From Chitinimonas sp. BJB300 (lineage in GTDB: Bacteria; Pseudomonadota; Gammaproteobacteria; Burkholderiales; Chitinimonadaceae), in the NCBI RefSeq assembly GCF_002735695.1, contig NZ_PDZH01000045.1:1-34173 (forward strand): a stretch of DNA of 34,173 nt, read 5' to 3'. A program made the position numbers and the translations under genes. Below the pieces are notes generated by a model. The model was not told the DNA's origin. It saw only the letters and a list, made by a program, of their open reading frames with translations, and did no database searches. The stretch's first letter is position 1; each line of letters starts with the position of its first letter. Positions 16,365 through 25,395 of the stretch are shown piece by piece.

Positions 16365-17816
16365 TTATCTATCTTCCTCACCCGTATTGGTTGCCACCGT
16401 GGGTAGGGGAACAATATGTAAGTTGTGTTTGCCAATTAAGAAGCGGCTCAGAATGCGATAGATATCGACATCGAAATGGGCTGGCGGCAAGGCGGCCAGC
16501 AGATCTGCAAAATCAACTTCGCTACTTGCGGTGCCCAGATAAACCCAGTGATCGAACAGATGCCAATCGCTGGCGATGCTGGCCGGGTCTTGCTCACGAA
16601 TCGCTATACGGCCAGCAAAAGGCCATGGTTGCAGCCGGGCTTTGGCCAGGATGGCCGATAAACGCGCCTGATGTGTTCGCATTGGCTCCTTGCCCACACA
16701 GGCTCCCCTGCAATGCCCTGCTTGCATGCCAAAACACGGTGCGCCGGCCCGCTTGCCCGCTTTCTCCAAGCCTAAGGCCCACAGGCAAAGCTTATTGGCA
16801 TCGGCCATTTTCTTCAGGGTATTGTTGGCTTCGCGCTGGCTGCCATAAAGCCCGTACAGATGGGGCTCCTGGCCAAAATCCACCGCACTGGCAAATACCA
16901 AGGCGGGTTGTGCACTACCGTCTTCATTCGGTTTGTAGCGCCAGCTACATAAGGTGTCGGCTTGCTGCAGAACATGGTTGTGCGTGGGGGCGAGAGATTT
17001 GATCAGCCGGACTTCGGCCAGCTGCGCGCCCAACTCCCCGGCGGTGGAAATCCACTCGATACGCCTTACCTGTTGGCTGAGGCGTATTTCCTTGTTTGCA
17101 CGTAGGTCGGCGGCAAAATGCGCCAGCACCCGCTTTTTCAGGGTGTGGCTTCTGCCCACATACAGTGGCTGCGCATGCTCATCGTAAAACATATAGACCC
17201 CATGGCCATCCGGCATGGTTTCTATTAATTCCGGGTCGATGCCGGTGGGTAGGTTCGCCTGCCGGCTGACTGCCTCAAGCGCCGCATCGAGTGCTTCAAT
17301 CCCCCGCTCTGACTTGATTTTGACCAGGAATTGGTAAATCAGCCTTGCATCGGTCAAGGCGCGGTGGCGCTCGCCTTCTGCGCGTAGCCCGTTTCTCTCG
17401 GCAACAGCATCGAGGTTGTGCTTGTATTCACCCGGGAAAAGCTTTTTCGACAGCTTGACTGTGCAAACAGTGCGGGCCCGAAAATCCAGTCCTGCACGCT
17501 TGAATTCATTCTTCAGGAACCCGTAGTCAAAACGAGCGTTATGCGCGACAAACACCCTGCCCTGCAACCGTTCCAATAGGTCGGCCGCCACGCTGGCGAA
17601 GCTCGGCGCATCAGCCACCATGGCGTCATCGATCCCGGTCAGCGTGGTAATAAAAGGCGGTATGGGTGTACCGGGGTTGACGAGGGTGCTCCACTCATAA
17701 GCGTATTCCCCCTGCCACTCGACCACCCCTACTTCGGTAATCCGATCACGCTGAGCGTTGGCCCCGGTAGTTTCAAGGTCAACGAAGATAAAGGGCTGGT
17801 CAAGCAGGGAAGGCAT
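16365..17816 (-). CDS. DnaQ-type 3'-5' exonuclease fused to a UvrC-like GIY-YIG domain
   Basis: This is a DNA repair nuclease fusion of the DnaQ-Cho type. The N-terminal RNase-H-fold exonuclease (residues ~8-170) has all motifs: FVDLETTG (ExoI, Asp and Glu), VAHNARFDYGFL (ExoII) and HRALTDARL (ExoIII). The UvrC/Cho-like GIY-YIG domain (~200-285) shows GHGVYMFYD, PLYVGRSHTLKKRV and a downstream Glu (LAEVRLIK). After it, cysteines in the pattern C-x16-C-x7-C-x3-C (LCLW...PCFG...HCRG...ACVG) match the UvrC cysteine region. I start at ATG 17816 because MPSLLDQPFIFVDLETTG matches the family; a TTG at 17849 adds 11 residues. Length is 483 aa. It begins 43 bases after tamB. Confidence 0.88.
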   Translation of the reverse strand: MPSLLDQPFIFVDLETTGANAQRDRITEVGVVEWQGEYAYEWSTLVNPGTPIPPFITTLTGIDDAMVADAPSFASVAADLLERLQGRVFVAHNARFDYGFLKNEFKRAGLDFRARTVCTVKLSKKLFPGEYKHNLDAVAERNGLRAEGERHRALTDARLIYQFLVKIKSERGIEALDAALEAVSRQANLPTGIDPELIETMPDGHGVYMFYDEHAQPLYVGRSHTLKKRVLAHFAADLRANKEIRLSQQVRRIEWISTAGELGAQLAEVRLIKSLAPTHNHVLQQADTLCSWRYKPNEDGSAQPALVFASAVDFGQEPHLYGLYGSQREANNTLKKMADANKLCLWALGLEKAGKRAGAPCFGMQAGHCRGACVGKEPMRTHQARLSAILAKARLQPWPFAGRIAIREQDPASIASDWHLFDHWVYLGTASSEVDFADLLAALPPAHFDVDIYRILSRFLIGKHNLHIVPLPTVATNTGEEDR

Positions 17817-17858
17817 GAGGTTTTCTGTGCGGGTGGCAGAGGTCGCCAACCTGATAGG

Positions 17859-20800
17859 TTAATCAAAAATCCAGGAATACAGCACGTCCATCGCACTGGT
17901 GTCGCCGGCGCTCAGGGCGATGGAAACACGTCGCGAAAGCTGGTAGGTCAGTTTCACGGCGGAGCCCACACCGTCCAGCCCCTGCTCGTAGCTCAGATAT
18001 GCTCTATCGGACAGTCGCTTACCCAGGCTGATTACGCGGCCGGCCAATGCGCCATCAGGGTCAGCTGGGTCGGTTGATTTGGTATAGGTGTCCGAACGAC
18101 CAATGCTGATATCGTCCAAACCAAAGGTGCTCGCGATCTGCTGACGTAGGCTGACCGACTCTCCGGCGGTGAAAAGTGCGTCGGCCGCTGTCAGCAAGAG
18201 ATCGGCATCGCCTTGGCTGCCGGCGCCACCAGAGCCGCGCCCCAATACCAGCCAGCTGAGCTTCTCGTTGTCCGGCATGGGCTCATCAGAATACAGCGTT
18301 GCGCGTGGTGCCAAGGTGGTGCCGACGATTTGCACGCCTACTTCGTAGGGGAGGTTCTTGCGGATGGCCAGAATATCCAGTGCCGGAGTATCCAACGGCC
18401 CTTGGAAGGTGATGATGCCGCGCATGATGGCAAGGTTCTGTCCGTAGGCGGCATAGCGGCCTTCTTCCACCTTGAGCGCCCCGCTGGCACTCAGCGGTTG
18501 GGTGGGACTGGCAACCAATCGCACTAAGCCGGACAGGCGGGCGTCCACCCCTTGCCCTTTGAAGACGAATTTCTCTCCCAGGTTGAGATCCAGCCGCAAG
18601 GTCAGCAAGGTGGGCTTGGCTTGCCGCTTGTTCGGGTCGGTGCGGCCTTTCACAACTACATCATCGCCCAGCTTGGATGCGCTGCCTTTGGAAAGCTCGA
18701 TCAAACCCGAGTCGGCTGTCAATTTACCCGTCAAGGTCAGCGCTTCGCCCTGTATGCCCAGATTGGTTTCGCCCGAGACGATCAAATTTCGGTCTGGACG
18801 GCTTAATGCGCCAAATTTGTTGAAGGTGACAGCCAATGCCCCCTCCGGCCCGGCATTACGCAGCGACATGCGGCCCGACGCGCTGGCCTCGCCATTGCCG
18901 GCTTTGAGCGAAAAAGTCGCCAGCTTTACGCTGTCGCCTTCCAAAGTGGCCTCAAGTTTGCCTTCGCGCCAATTCAATCCGGTATCGGGCATACGCAAAG
19001 CAAAGTCACTCGCCGAGATACGTCCGAACAGCCGTGGCGCGCCAATTTCGCCACCAGCACGCAGCTCGGCAGACAACTTGCCATCCACCTTCGCAGTGGG
19101 GCCCAGCAAAGGGCCCAACCAGGCGAGCGAAGGCATTTCGGCAGAGAGCTGCCCTTCCAAGGCTGCGCCACGCGCGGGTCGCCAGCCGGCTTCGGTTCTC
19201 TCAAAACGGCTGGAGAACGTACCGTTGGCGCTGCCAAAGGCTTCTGACTTCAAATTGACGGCGATGCCAGCCCGGTCGCCATTCAAATTTAATTCCAGCT
19301 TGGCTGCGGATAAATTGAGTGGCATGGGTTTGATCGACGGATCATCCACTGACAACGCCAAGTCACCAGACTGGCGTTCTATCACCATATGGCCGGCCAA
19401 TCGGTCATCTCCGGTCAGGTCGACATTCGCCGCCAGTACCAGATCGGTAGAAAAGTGGGGTTGTAACTTGGGCAGGCGTGCCAACCATTCCCGCACCGCC
19501 ACATCCTGCACTTGCCCCTGCAGGGCAAAATGCCCCGCCTGCCAATAGGCACGACGGATATTGACTTTGGCGCCGACTGCCAAGGCATTCAACCCCGTGA
19601 GTTCGCCTCCGCTTGCATTGACTTGCAGTTGAGCGGGGCTGTTCAGTCTTAATGGCCAGCTACCGGTATTTTCAAGCTCCTCCACTTTGCCGCGCCAGGT
19701 TGTGGCTTCCAATGCGCCGGCTGCGCTGAGCTTTAGGTTGAATGCCTGCTCGGCGGCAGTCCCTTCCCCCGTCAGCTGTATGCTGTGTGCAGCCTGGGTG
19801 CCATCGACATTCAGATTTAGCTTGGTCAGAGAAAGGTTGGGGCCCGTCAGGGTGTTCACGTCGAGCTTGAGGCTGAGGGGACTGTTGGTGGTGCGTTTCG
19901 GAGCAGCTTCGAATTTGGCGTGAAGCGCCGCGGTATCCAAGGAAAAGCCACCGGGCAAACGTAGCTGCCTGGCTTGGGCGTCGCCTTCCAGATTGGGGCG
20001 TTGCATGGTGCCGGCCAATGTCAGTTTGGCATCGAGCTTGCCATTGAAACCCGGGCCGAAGTCGCCAATGTCCGGTAACGAGAAATCAACCATCAAGCGG
20101 TCGGCTGGCCGGCCAAAAGCACCATTGGCATTCAGATGATTGCTACCCAGATTCAATGAAAGCAATACACCTTCTATATGTTGTTCTCGCCAACCTGCGC
20201 GGAGTTGGCCATCAAGGGGGTGACCATTGAGCCGGCTGGGTTGGAATTCCAGCCGGATATCTGCCTGTAAGGCGGAAGCCAGCTTGCCACGTGTGCTCAA
20301 TGAGGCATTCAGGGCGCCTGCCGGTAGGGGTCTTCCCGCCAGCGGGCTGAGGGAGGCAGGATCAAACTGAGCCAACTTCCCTTGCAGGTCAAAACGCTGT
20401 TGGCCTGCCAGCTCCAGCATGCCTGCCAGTTCAAGCTGGCCATCTGGATGTTTGATCAGCAGGCGCTTTGCCTTCAGTTGGCGCGCGTCACCCTTGCCTT
20501 CGAGCGCGGCTTCCAAATTCAGAGAGAGACGCTTATCACCGAGTGCTGCGACTATCTGGGGGGTGGCGGGTGCACCGTTGAGCGCGAGTGTGCCGGATAC
20601 CGGCCAATCTGGCCCGCCCAACGTAACCGGGTCGATGTTGGCCAGGGTTGCGAGTACGTTCAACTTGTCGAGGCTGGCATTACCGGTGACAGCCACACTG
20701 CCACCGGCCAGCTTGGCTGTCAGTTGGCGGATAGTGACTTGTTGGGTATCCAGTAACAGTTCGGCATCAAGGCTTTCGAGGGGTAACCGGGCGGCGGGTA

Positions 20801-21779
20801 GATTACCGGCCAGCGTGTTGTGTACGGTGACTTTGGTGAAAACTGCTTTGCCCGCCGGGGTGGCTTGCAGCGAGAGGTCGAGCGCTGTGCGCGGCAGATT
20901 GGGTGCCAGAGTTTGCAGGTCTAGTGCCTTCATATGCAAGGCGCCACTTTTTAGCATTGCCCAGGTGGAGTCCGCAAAAGGCGCTAGATGCAGATCGAAA
21001 TCTGCCCGGAATAATTGCTGTGCAGGACCAGGCTTCATATGGCCTTCACCATTGCCGCTGAGCTGCAATGCTTCCAGGTTATTACGCAGTTGCAGGTTCA
21101 GCTGCCAAGGGGTGTCGGGGGTGCTACCCACCAGTTGTACTTTGCCGCCCAGTTTGAAGGGCCGGGTGCCGCTGAGTTTGAGCTCACCATCGCCGGCGAA
21201 CCAGGGTGTCTTGGCGCGTAACAGTTGTAGCGTATGGGTTTGACCATTGCTATCGACCCGAATCAGGGCGTCTGCCAGAACCTGCTTGTCGTTGAGGATC
21301 AGGCTTGCCAAACTGCCCTGCTGTAATTGCAGCGGCAATGGCAGCACCAGGGAATTAGGGGGTGTGCTCGGCTCATCAGTGGGCTTGGTGTGTAACTGCA
21401 GTCGTCCCAGCACAAGCTGTTCAATCTGTACTTTGCCGTCGAGCAAGCTCGATGGCTGCCAGACCAACTCGGCGCGATCGAGCTTCAGCTGGAGATGCGC
21501 GGTTTTCACTTGCAGGTCATGCAGCACAAGGCGCTGCCAGAGCGTCCCTTCCACCCGGTCCACCCGCAGCATGCCGCCCGATAACGGGTCGGCGAGCCGA
21601 AACAACAACTGGGTGCCTTGCGGGCTCACGACCAGCAGGATCACTACCGCCACAAGCGCCATACAGCCCAGTAGAAAGAGTTCCAGCCATAAAAGGCCAA
21701 ATCGGAAACGCCGTCTGGCAGGCTTGTTCTCGGTTGGCGGCGCGGGAGGTGAGTCCGGCGTGTGCGCTGGTTCATTCAT
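17859..21779 (-). CDS. tamB: Translocation and assembly module protein TamB
   Basis: TamB is an inner-membrane-anchored, periplasm-spanning protein with a long hydrophobic groove. It acts with TamA in outer-membrane protein assembly and/or phospholipid transport to the outer membrane. One N-terminal membrane anchor (residues ~28-50, LLWLELFLLGCMALVAVVIL) follows a Pro-rich, basic cytoplasmic tail. The rest is a long series of AsmA/TamB-like beta repeats. The C-terminal DUF490/TamB domain (~residues 1000-1306) shows LNLGEKFVFKGQGVDARLSG, ALKVEEGRYAAYGQNL, LSWLVLGRGSG and a final PVSLAYRISRRVS-like barrel-type end (YQLSRRVSIALSAG...YSWIFD). At 1306 aa it is in the family range (1250-1400). tamA lies upstream, separated by a repeat element. 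Confidence 0.93.
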   Translation of the reverse strand: MNEPAHTPDSPPAPPTENKPARRRFRFGLLWLELFLLGCMALVAVVILLVVSPQGTQLLFRLADPLSGGMLRVDRVEGTLWQRLVLHDLQVKTAHLQLKLDRAELVWQPSSLLDGKVQIEQLVLGRLQLHTKPTDEPSTPPNSLVLPLPLQLQQGSLASLILNDKQVLADALIRVDSNGQTHTLQLLRAKTPWFAGDGELKLSGTRPFKLGGKVQLVGSTPDTPWQLNLQLRNNLEALQLSGNGEGHMKPGPAQQLFRADFDLHLAPFADSTWAMLKSGALHMKALDLQTLAPNLPRTALDLSLQATPAGKAVFTKVTVHNTLAGNLPAARLPLESLDAELLLDTQQVTIRQLTAKLAGGSVAVTGNASLDKLNVLATLANIDPVTLGGPDWPVSGTLALNGAPATPQIVAALGDKRLSLNLEAALEGKGDARQLKAKRLLIKHPDGQLELAGMLELAGQQRFDLQGKLAQFDPASLSPLAGRPLPAGALNASLSTRGKLASALQADIRLEFQPSRLNGHPLDGQLRAGWREQHIEGVLLSLNLGSNHLNANGAFGRPADRLMVDFSLPDIGDFGPGFNGKLDAKLTLAGTMQRPNLEGDAQARQLRLPGGFSLDTAALHAKFEAAPKRTTNSPLSLKLDVNTLTGPNLSLTKLNLNVDGTQAAHSIQLTGEGTAAEQAFNLKLSAAGALEATTWRGKVEELENTGSWPLRLNSPAQLQVNASGGELTGLNALAVGAKVNIRRAYWQAGHFALQGQVQDVAVREWLARLPKLQPHFSTDLVLAANVDLTGDDRLAGHMVIERQSGDLALSVDDPSIKPMPLNLSAAKLELNLNGDRAGIAVNLKSEAFGSANGTFSSRFERTEAGWRPARGAALEGQLSAEMPSLAWLGPLLGPTAKVDGKLSAELRAGGEIGAPRLFGRISASDFALRMPDTGLNWREGKLEATLEGDSVKLATFSLKAGNGEASASGRMSLRNAGPEGALAVTFNKFGALSRPDRNLIVSGETNLGIQGEALTLTGKLTADSGLIELSKGSASKLGDDVVVKGRTDPNKRQAKPTLLTLRLDLNLGEKFVFKGQGVDARLSGLVRLVASPTQPLSASGALKVEEGRYAAYGQNLAIMRGIITFQGPLDTPALDILAIRKNLPYEVGVQIVGTTLAPRATLYSDEPMPDNEKLSWLVLGRGSGGAGSQGDADLLLTAADALFTAGESVSLRQQIASTFGLDDISIGRSDTYTKSTDPADPDGALAGRVISLGKRLSDRAYLSYEQGLDGVGSAVKLTYQLSRRVSIALSAGDTSAMDVLYSWIFD

Positions 21780-21850
21780 ACTTGGCTCGGTTGACGAAGG
21801 TTTTTGGTCACATTGGATAGATAGGCAGGATGATTAAATTGGGGCTTACG

Positions 21851-21998
21851 CTTAGAACCTGTCTAAAGTCTGCTGCGCGTCGGCAATATGGCGTTGAAAA
21901 CACCCTCGGAATGCTTATTTACCACTTGTAAACTCCGCTTCCTCGGCTGTTTTCGCCTTATCTTGCCCTAGCTCGCGAGACTTTAGGCAGGTCCTTAG
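21851..21998 (-). repeat. 148-bp near-palindromic repeat element, intact copy 2 (between tamA and tamB)
   Basis: It has the same length as the 16-kb copy and is inverted relative to it: it starts CTTAGAACCTGTCTAAAGTC and ends CTTTAGGCAGGTCCTTAG. Interior blocks are highly conserved (GGCAATATGGCGTTGAAAA, CCTCGGAATG, CTCCGCTTCCTCGGCTGTTT). It occupies most of the 215-bp gap between tamA and tamB, and its outer end contains the tamA stop codon (TAA, 21995-21997). A long hairpin here in the shared mRNA could lower tamB expression relative to tamA. Confidence 0.88.
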
Positions 21999-23794
21999 AA
22001 TCCCACACCCATCGAAAAGTGCAGCTGGGTACGTTTAGCTTCTACCCCACGCGCCACATCCAACGCCAATGGGCCGACCGGGCTGATCCAGCGTACGCCC
22101 ACCCCATAACCGTGATAAGCCTTAAAGTCGGTCCAGTCCTGGGCCGCGCCGCCCATGTCGGTAAATACGGCAGCGCGCCACCGGCCAACGATCTTATGCT
22201 GGTATTCGACACTGCCTGTGGCCACTACCCGGCCGCCCAATACGGTGGTGCCGTCGTTGACACCGAGGCTCTCGAATTTGTACCCCCGTATTGAGTTGGT
22301 CCCCCCTGTGCGAAATAGCGACTTGATGGGGACATTCTGTGAATCGTCCGCCACTACCTGCCCCGCTTCGCCCCGTAATAGCCACAGTCCGCGCTCGCCC
22401 GCTGGGTGGTACCAGGCGATACGGCCATAGGCACGCACGAAGTCTGCATCCGACAACAGCGCCCGTGTTGCACCGGACAACTGCCAGCTCATTACTGTGC
22501 CGCTACGTGGGTCGTTGGGGTTGTCGAGATTTCGTCGGGTCCAGGTTTGTGAGGGAATCAATGCCCGGTTGAGGTTCTTTTTTTCCGCACGGTTATCCGC
22601 CGATGCGTATTTGGCTTGCTCCATCGTGTATTGCAGACCCTGCGTAACTTCAATGTCGCCATGCTTGCGGGCGCGTTGTATCCCTAAGGTGTGCGTCAAC
22701 GTATCCAGCCCCGAGACATCCTTGTGCTCAAAATTGTAAGCGCTGGAGTAGATGTAGCGCTTCTTATCGGGTGGTAACTCAATCTTTAAATTGAAACTTT
22801 GCTCTGCCCGTTGTAGCGCAAGCCCGGTCGTGCCTATCCATCCCAGGCCACGGATATTGGTATAGCGATAGCCCAGACTGCCACGCGGGCCTTTGTCCGT
22901 ATCGAAACCGAGACCGGCATCCACTTTTCGCGGTGGTGCTTCTACCAGATCCACGCGCACCGGGACATCAATCGGTTGGTTGGCGTCGAGCGGCATGTCC
23001 ATGAAAACCGAGGTGAAATAGGGCGTGTTTTGCAAGGCGCTTTGAAAATCGAGCAGTTTCTGCTGACTGTAGCCTTCGCCGGGATAAAAGGTCACCATGC
23101 GCTCGACCAGTTTGCGCGGATATCGCTTCAAGCCGTTGATTTCGAGTGGGCCAAAGGTGAAGCGCGGGCCAGAATCAAATACCGCGGATAATTCCGCCGC
23201 GGAGCGATCGGGGTCGATCTCTGCCTTGCTGTCTTTGATTTTTGCCGTGGGAAAGCGGTCAATAATCAATGCCTGCAAACCGCGCCGTTTTGCCGCGTCC
23301 CAATCCGATTGGGTGAACCGCGCCCCAATGGGCAGCGGCCAAACCTGGATAAGCTCTGCCCAACGTGGACGAAAATCGGGTTCGTCCCGGATTGCACCTT
23401 CAACCTGCAAGTCCACATCGTGGATCAGCGTTTCGTTGCCGCGGCGCACTTTGAAGCGTACGAGCCAGCCGGTACCTTCGGGCGTGATGCTGGCGGTAAT
23501 CTGCGGATTGAAATAGCCCAGCGGGGCCAACAGGCTCTCGATCTCGTGAGGGGTGGCCTCATACAGGCGCTCCAACTGCTCACGGTCGATATAGTCACTG
23601 CCCCGCCATCGAATGATGCCCAGGTTCTCCTGAAGTAGCTTCTCGAACGAAGAAGAGGCATCAATTTCGACGCGGTAAGCCACCCCTGTCGCGGCGGCCG
23701 GTAGAGCCAGGAACAGGGTAAGCAAGCAAGCGGGGAAATGAGTAGAAAAGCGGCGCACGAGGGACAGTTTAGCGAGCCTGGGCAAAGGCGTCAT
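21995..23794 (-). CDS. tamA: Outer-membrane assembly factor TamA
   Basis: TamA is the Omp85-family outer-membrane partner of TamB. A signal peptide occupies residues ~1-36 (VRRFSTHFPACLLTLFLALP...AAATG). Then come POTRA domains (the third is clear: FTFGPLEINGLKRYPRKLVE then YSQQKLLDFQSALQNTPYF) and a 16-strand barrel whose family motif appears as FRTGGTNSIRGYKFESLG (the RGY lid-lock motif). The protein ends HFSMGVGF, the aromatic C-terminal signal for BAM insertion. I place the start at ATG 23794 (599 aa); the frame continues to 23995, but that extension is Cys/Arg-rich and precedes the signal peptide. The stop codon lies inside the adjoining repeat element. Confidence 0.92.
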   Translation of the reverse strand: MTPLPRLAKLSLVRRFSTHFPACLLTLFLALPAAATGVAYRVEIDASSSFEKLLQENLGIIRWRGSDYIDREQLERLYEATPHEIESLLAPLGYFNPQITASITPEGTGWLVRFKVRRGNETLIHDVDLQVEGAIRDEPDFRPRWAELIQVWPLPIGARFTQSDWDAAKRRGLQALIIDRFPTAKIKDSKAEIDPDRSAAELSAVFDSGPRFTFGPLEINGLKRYPRKLVERMVTFYPGEGYSQQKLLDFQSALQNTPYFTSVFMDMPLDANQPIDVPVRVDLVEAPPRKVDAGLGFDTDKGPRGSLGYRYTNIRGLGWIGTTGLALQRAEQSFNLKIELPPDKKRYIYSSAYNFEHKDVSGLDTLTHTLGIQRARKHGDIEVTQGLQYTMEQAKYASADNRAEKKNLNRALIPSQTWTRRNLDNPNDPRSGTVMSWQLSGATRALLSDADFVRAYGRIAWYHPAGERGLWLLRGEAGQVVADDSQNVPIKSLFRTGGTNSIRGYKFESLGVNDGTTVLGGRVVATGSVEYQHKIVGRWRAAVFTDMGGAAQDWTDFKAYHGYGVGVRWISPVGPLALDVARGVEAKRTQLHFSMGVGF

Positions 23795-23934
23795 GACAGA
23801 TATTGCATTGCAGGGTCCATAATTAGTGAAAACAAACACTTGCACGATATTCGGCATGTCGCCGCCATCATGGCAAGGGTAAACTGGCATAGGCAAAGCG
23901 TGTCTACATCGCGCAGCATGATTGGAATAGACCC

Positions 23935-24603
23935 ATGAGTGTCTCCGGGGTTTCCGCAGGCGGTAGCGCCTCGATGGCTTACAGCAGCATGTCATTGCAT
24001 GCGCCGGGGTGTACTTGTTCTCTGTGCAGCCCCGCCCAGCCGTTGGAAACCACGTCCAGTGCGTCTGTCTCTACCAACGGCAAGGCGCAAAGCGGCAAGA
24101 AAAACGACACCGACTTGTCAGAAGAGGAAATCGCCCAGGTTCGCCAGTTGCAAGCGCGTGATCGGGCGGTACGCCAGCATGAACTTGCCCATATGAGCGC
24201 GGCAGGTGGGTTGGCCACTTCCGGTCCCAGCTATACCTACCAACGTGGCCCGGATGGCGTGAACTACGCCATTGGTGGAGAGGTGAGCATTGATGTCTCA
24301 CCGGGCCGCACCCCGGCAGAAACGCTCGAAAAAGCCAAAACCATAGAGCGTGCCGCACTTGCACCTAAAGACCCCTCTGGTGCGGACAGGGCTGTAGCGG
24401 CTCAGGCGCGAAATCTGGCATTGTCGGCACAGCAGGATATGGCGAAGGGTGGAGGCGCTGCTGACGAGGAGGAGACGGTAGTGAAGGCAGAGAACACTGT
24501 TCAGGACGCTGCGCAAAGTAAGCGCTCGGACCAGGTAGAACAAACCTACCAGACCGCCAGCGATGCACGTAATCCCCTTACCCTGATCAGTGCTTATGCC
24601 TAA
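23935..24603 (+). CDS. Putative metalloprotease of the SprA-related family
   Basis: This 222-aa protein has an HExxH zinc-type motif at residues 82-86 (HELAH) in the block QHELAHMSAAGGLATSGPSY. It continues YQRGPDGVNYAIGGEVSIDV, which I recognise as the conserved core of the SprA-related putative metalloproteases. A Ser-rich N-terminal region contains CTCSLC (Cys26, 28, 31). A charged helix follows (EEEIAQVRQLQARDRAVR), and there is no signal peptide. Substrate and role are unknown for the family. It is divergent from tamA, and its TAA stop lies at the start of a 26-bp inverted repeat resembling the ends of the 148-bp element. Confidence 0.75.
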   Translation: MSVSGVSAGGSASMAYSSMSLHAPGCTCSLCSPAQPLETTSSASVSTNGKAQSGKKNDTDLSEEEIAQVRQLQARDRAVRQHELAHMSAAGGLATSGPSYTYQRGPDGVNYAIGGEVSIDVSPGRTPAETLEKAKTIERAALAPKDPSGADRAVAAQARNLALSAQQDMAKGGGAADEEETVVKAENTVQDAAQSKRSDQVEQTYQTASDARNPLTLISAYA

Positions 24604-24625
24604 GAATCTGTAAACAGGTTCTAAA
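24600..24625. repeat. 26-bp hairpin, probable end-only relic of the 148-bp repeat; also a possible terminator
   Basis: CTAAGAATCTGT directly adjoins AACAGGTTCTAA; both match the outer ~12 bases of the element's terminal repeats with no interior left. It holds the stop codon of the metalloprotease-like gene and lies between convergent genes, so the hairpin (AGAATCTGT/ACAGGTTCT with one G-T pair) may serve as a two-way terminator. No T-run is evident. Confidence 0.45.
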
Positions 24626-24637
24626 TGGTTGGGGTGT

Positions 24638-25360
24638 CTACTGCCATTTGTTCAATATCTTTTCCAACGTGCCGTCGCGGCGGGATTTTTCCAGACCTTC
24701 GGCAAATAGCGACGCTTTGGCTTGCTCATCCTTAGGGAATCCCACGTAACGCGGCACCTCGGCCAGGGGCTTGCCAACCGTACGTACATCCCTCTCTACG
24801 CCTAGTTCCCGCGCCAGATACAAAAGCTGAGCCTTATCTCCAATGACGACATCTACACGGTGGGCAATCAGCTTTTGCATCAGCTGCTGCGGGTTCGTCG
24901 CCCCCGAATCTTTCTTCAGTGGCGCTTTGTCAAATGCTTCTGTATACGAGTATCCGAACACCGTCCCGACGGTATAGGGCATCAGGTCTTCCAGCGACTG
25001 GTAACTAATCGCGCTGTCTCGGCGCGCCATCAGGATGGTGATGCCATGTCGAATAGGCCCGACCAGGTGATACTGGGCTGCTCGTTCCGGTGTGCCGGCG
25101 AATTGGTAGGCCATGTCTACCTGCTTGAATTCGAGCATTTTCTTTACCCGCTCCCATGGGTAGAGCTTTATCTCATAGGGTTGTTCCATGGTGTCCATGA
25201 TGGCGCGGACGATTTCGGTATCCATCCCCGCCGGCTGCTTGGTGATCGGGTCGATATAGGCATACGGCGGAAAGGCTTCATCGCTTGCGACCAGCCAAGG
25301 TGCGGCCACTACCGGTAGACTGATGAGCAGTAGGCTGGAAAGCAGCAGGCGCACAAGCAC
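24638..25360 (-). CDS. Periplasmic solute-binding protein (SBP family 3), polar amino acid type
   Basis: This 240-aa secreted receptor has a signal peptide (residues 1-19, VRLLLSSLLLISLPVVAA) and SBP_bac_3 fold landmarks: SDEAFPPYAYID, GMDTEIVRAIM, VDMAYQFAGTPERAA, YTVGTVFGYSYTEAF, ANRVDVVIGD-like HRVDVVIGDKAQLLYLA, and a C-terminal DGTLEKILNKWQ. GTG at 25358-25360 is the start, with GGAG about 11 bases upstream. No permease or ATPase is next to it, so it either serves a transporter encoded elsewhere or acts as an orphan sensor-like receptor. Such stand-alone genes are common in betaproteobacteria. The ligand cannot be told from sequence. Confidence 0.82.
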   Translation of the reverse strand: MLVRLLLSSLLLISLPVVAAPWLVASDEAFPPYAYIDPITKQPAGMDTEIVRAIMDTMEQPYEIKLYPWERVKKMLEFKQVDMAYQFAGTPERAAQYHLVGPIRHGITILMARRDSAISYQSLEDLMPYTVGTVFGYSYTEAFDKAPLKKDSGATNPQQLMQKLIAHRVDVVIGDKAQLLYLARELGVERDVRTVGKPLAEVPRYVGFPKDEQAKASLFAEGLEKSRRDGTLEKILNKWQ

Positions 25361-25395
25361 AATAACGCGCTCCGGATCGGTATTCTCCTAATAAT

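Noticed and set aside
18472-19548. Long plus-strand ORF (358 codons)
   Set aside because: It lies wholly inside tamB on the other strand, has skewed Ser/Pro/Arg composition, and has no ribosome-binding site or family match. The same holds for 20419-21243 and 21247-21837.
23797-23995. N-terminal extension of the tamA frame
   Set aside because: The 67 extra codons precede a clear signal peptide and are Cys/Arg-rich. They also overlap the start of the divergent gene at 23935.
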